Shown here: positions 6,275 to 7,039 of the stretch, piece by piece
How positions within the stretch are numbered: the first letter of the stretch is position 1
Layout: the number at the start of each line of letters is the position of its first letter
From: JACCUZ01 sp038246575
GTDB taxonomy: Bacteria > Actinomycetota > Actinomycetes > JACCUZ01
DNA length: 7,039 nt
Direction: 5' to 3'
Assembly (NCBI GenBank): GCA_038246575.1
Contig: JBBRVU010000201.1
Location: 1 to 7,039 of the forward strand
The notes under the pieces: model-generated
Told to the model about the DNA's origin: nothing
Database searches by the model: none
What the model saw: only the letters and a program-made list of their open reading frames with translations
Program-made: the position numbers and the translations under genes

Positions 6275-7039
6275 GCTGGGGGAACGGCGCGTCCTCGGCC
6301 AGCAGTGAGCGGGCACGATCGCCAGCTTGCCTGCCGCGCATGATTGCCGAGTCCCGCGACGAGAGATGCGTCATCGCCACGGCCGCCGACGTCGCGTCCG
6401 CGGCGTAGACAGCTGCGCCTCCGGCGAACCAGCGCAGGCTGGGAAGGGGGGACAGCACGACTGCGCGCCGGGCCCACATAGCCTCCTGGACCGCAAAGGG
6501 CACGCCTTCGAAGCCGCTGAACAGGCACACGGCCCAGGCAGCGGAGACGTTCTCGACCACGTCGCTGGACTCACCGAGCACCTCGACCGGGGCACCGAGA
6601 CGATCGACCAGCTCGCGGATCTCGGACAGTCGCGGGCCGCCACCGAGCATCACTCCGCGCAGGTCATGAGTTGCCGCCGCTAGGGCACACGCCTCGACGA
6701 AGACCTCCGGCCGCTTGGGTGAGTCCATGCGGCCGATCCACACAAATGTGGGGCGCGCCGACATCTCTGACTCCGGAACGGCGCCCATTCCGGCGAGCCG
6801 CGGGCTGGCGTGCAGGGTCGTCTGCCAGCGTCCGGGGGCGGGAGCTGCGCTGTAGGCCTCGACCGCCAGCCACGAGGCAACGAAGCGGGCCCCTGTCCGC
6901 AGTGCTGCGCCGGTGGAGCCCTGCCCGTCGACCCGGCCAGCACCGTGCATGGTGACGTAGGGCACCCGTCCTGCCAACAGGGCGACCATCTGCGACCGGG
7001 TTCCGTGGGCATGGACGATTCTCGGGCTGTGCTGTCGCA
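6213..7039 (-). CDS. Glycosyltransferase family 4, N-terminus outside window
   Basis: The C-terminal part of a second GT4 enzyme; 274 residues are visible. The frame is open through the right edge, reading RIVHAHGTRSQMVALLAGRVPYVTMHG, the acceptor-domain loop that normally lies about 80-110 residues into such proteins, so the ATG at 6989 is internal and the start is off the window. The donor-binding domain shows FVWIGRMDSPKRP (GRxxxxK type) and the EX7E motif EGVPFAVQE (codons near 6509-6483). An HASPRL segment precedes it. The last 16 residues are Arg/Ala/Ser-rich and lie mostly inside the 62-base overlap with the convergent transferase, so the natural end may have been altered. It is probably part of the same cell-surface glycan locus but transcribed from the other side. 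The specific sugar is not predictable. Confidence 0.87.
   Translation of the reverse strand, partial: RQHSPRIVHAHGTRSQMVALLAGRVPYVTMHGAGRVDGQGSTGAALRTGARFVASWLAVEAYSAAPAPGRWQTTLHASPRLAGMGAVPESEMSARPTFVWIGRMDSPKRPEVFVEACALAAATHDLRGVMLGGGPRLSEIRELVDRLGAPVEVLGESSDVVENVSAAWAVCLFSGFEGVPFAVQEAMWARRAVVLSPLPSLRWFAGGAAVYAADATSAAVAMTHLSSRDSAIMRGRQAGDRARSLLAEDAPFPQLNAAYAARRSRARRYRSAGG

Noticed and set aside
5378..6316. - strand open frame of 312 codons opposite the glycosyltransferase
   Set aside because: No domain is recognisable and the + strand frame has the complete GT4 motif set.

Overview
The window looks like the chromosome of a high-GC actinobacterium. Every convincing gene is strongly GC-biased at third codon positions, one protein (DUF5926 with an N-terminal SEC-C motif) belongs to a family I know from actinobacteria, and one gene looks like a leaderless transcript with a TANNNT -10 element. 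A Nocardioides-like member of the Propionibacteriales would fit, but that placement is inference from protein resemblance, not proof.

Layout. (1) Bases 1-1137, + strand: most of an arginine deiminase gene (arcA), cut by the left edge. (2) Bases 1138-1324: a short gap between convergent genes with two candidate hairpins. (3) Bases 1325-3701, - strand: three genes reading right to left: a cytoplasmic glycerophosphodiester phosphodiesterase (2898-3701), a stand-alone RsbW-like ATP-binding protein (2375-2797) and a SEC-C/DUF5926 protein (1325-2287). The gaps are about 100 and 87 bases, each with a small hairpin, so they may be co-transcribed or separately controlled. (4) Bases 3702-3794: a divergent intergenic region with a short palindrome and a -10-like element immediately before the next gene. 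(5) Bases 3795-6274, + strand: a secreted lipoprotein glycoside hydrolase of the GH39/PslG type, coupled through an ATGA overlap to a family 4 glycosyltransferase. (6) Bases 6213-7039, - strand: the C-terminal part of a second family 4 glycosyltransferase, cut by the right edge and overlapping the previous gene tail to tail by 62 bases.

How it fits together. The left half looks like ordinary core genome: arginine catabolism, phosphodiester turnover, a regulatory ATPase and a conserved protein of unknown function. From about 3795 onward the window appears to enter a cell-surface or exopolysaccharide locus, where two glycosyltransferases would build a glycan and the lipoprotein hydrolase would trim or release it outside the membrane. 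The glycosyltransferase at 5096 starts in DNA of visibly lower GC than arcA. I found no rRNA, tRNA, CRISPR array, insertion sequence or clearly novel system. The most interesting items are the coupled hydrolase/transferase pair, the probable leaderless start, and the overlapping convergent transferases.
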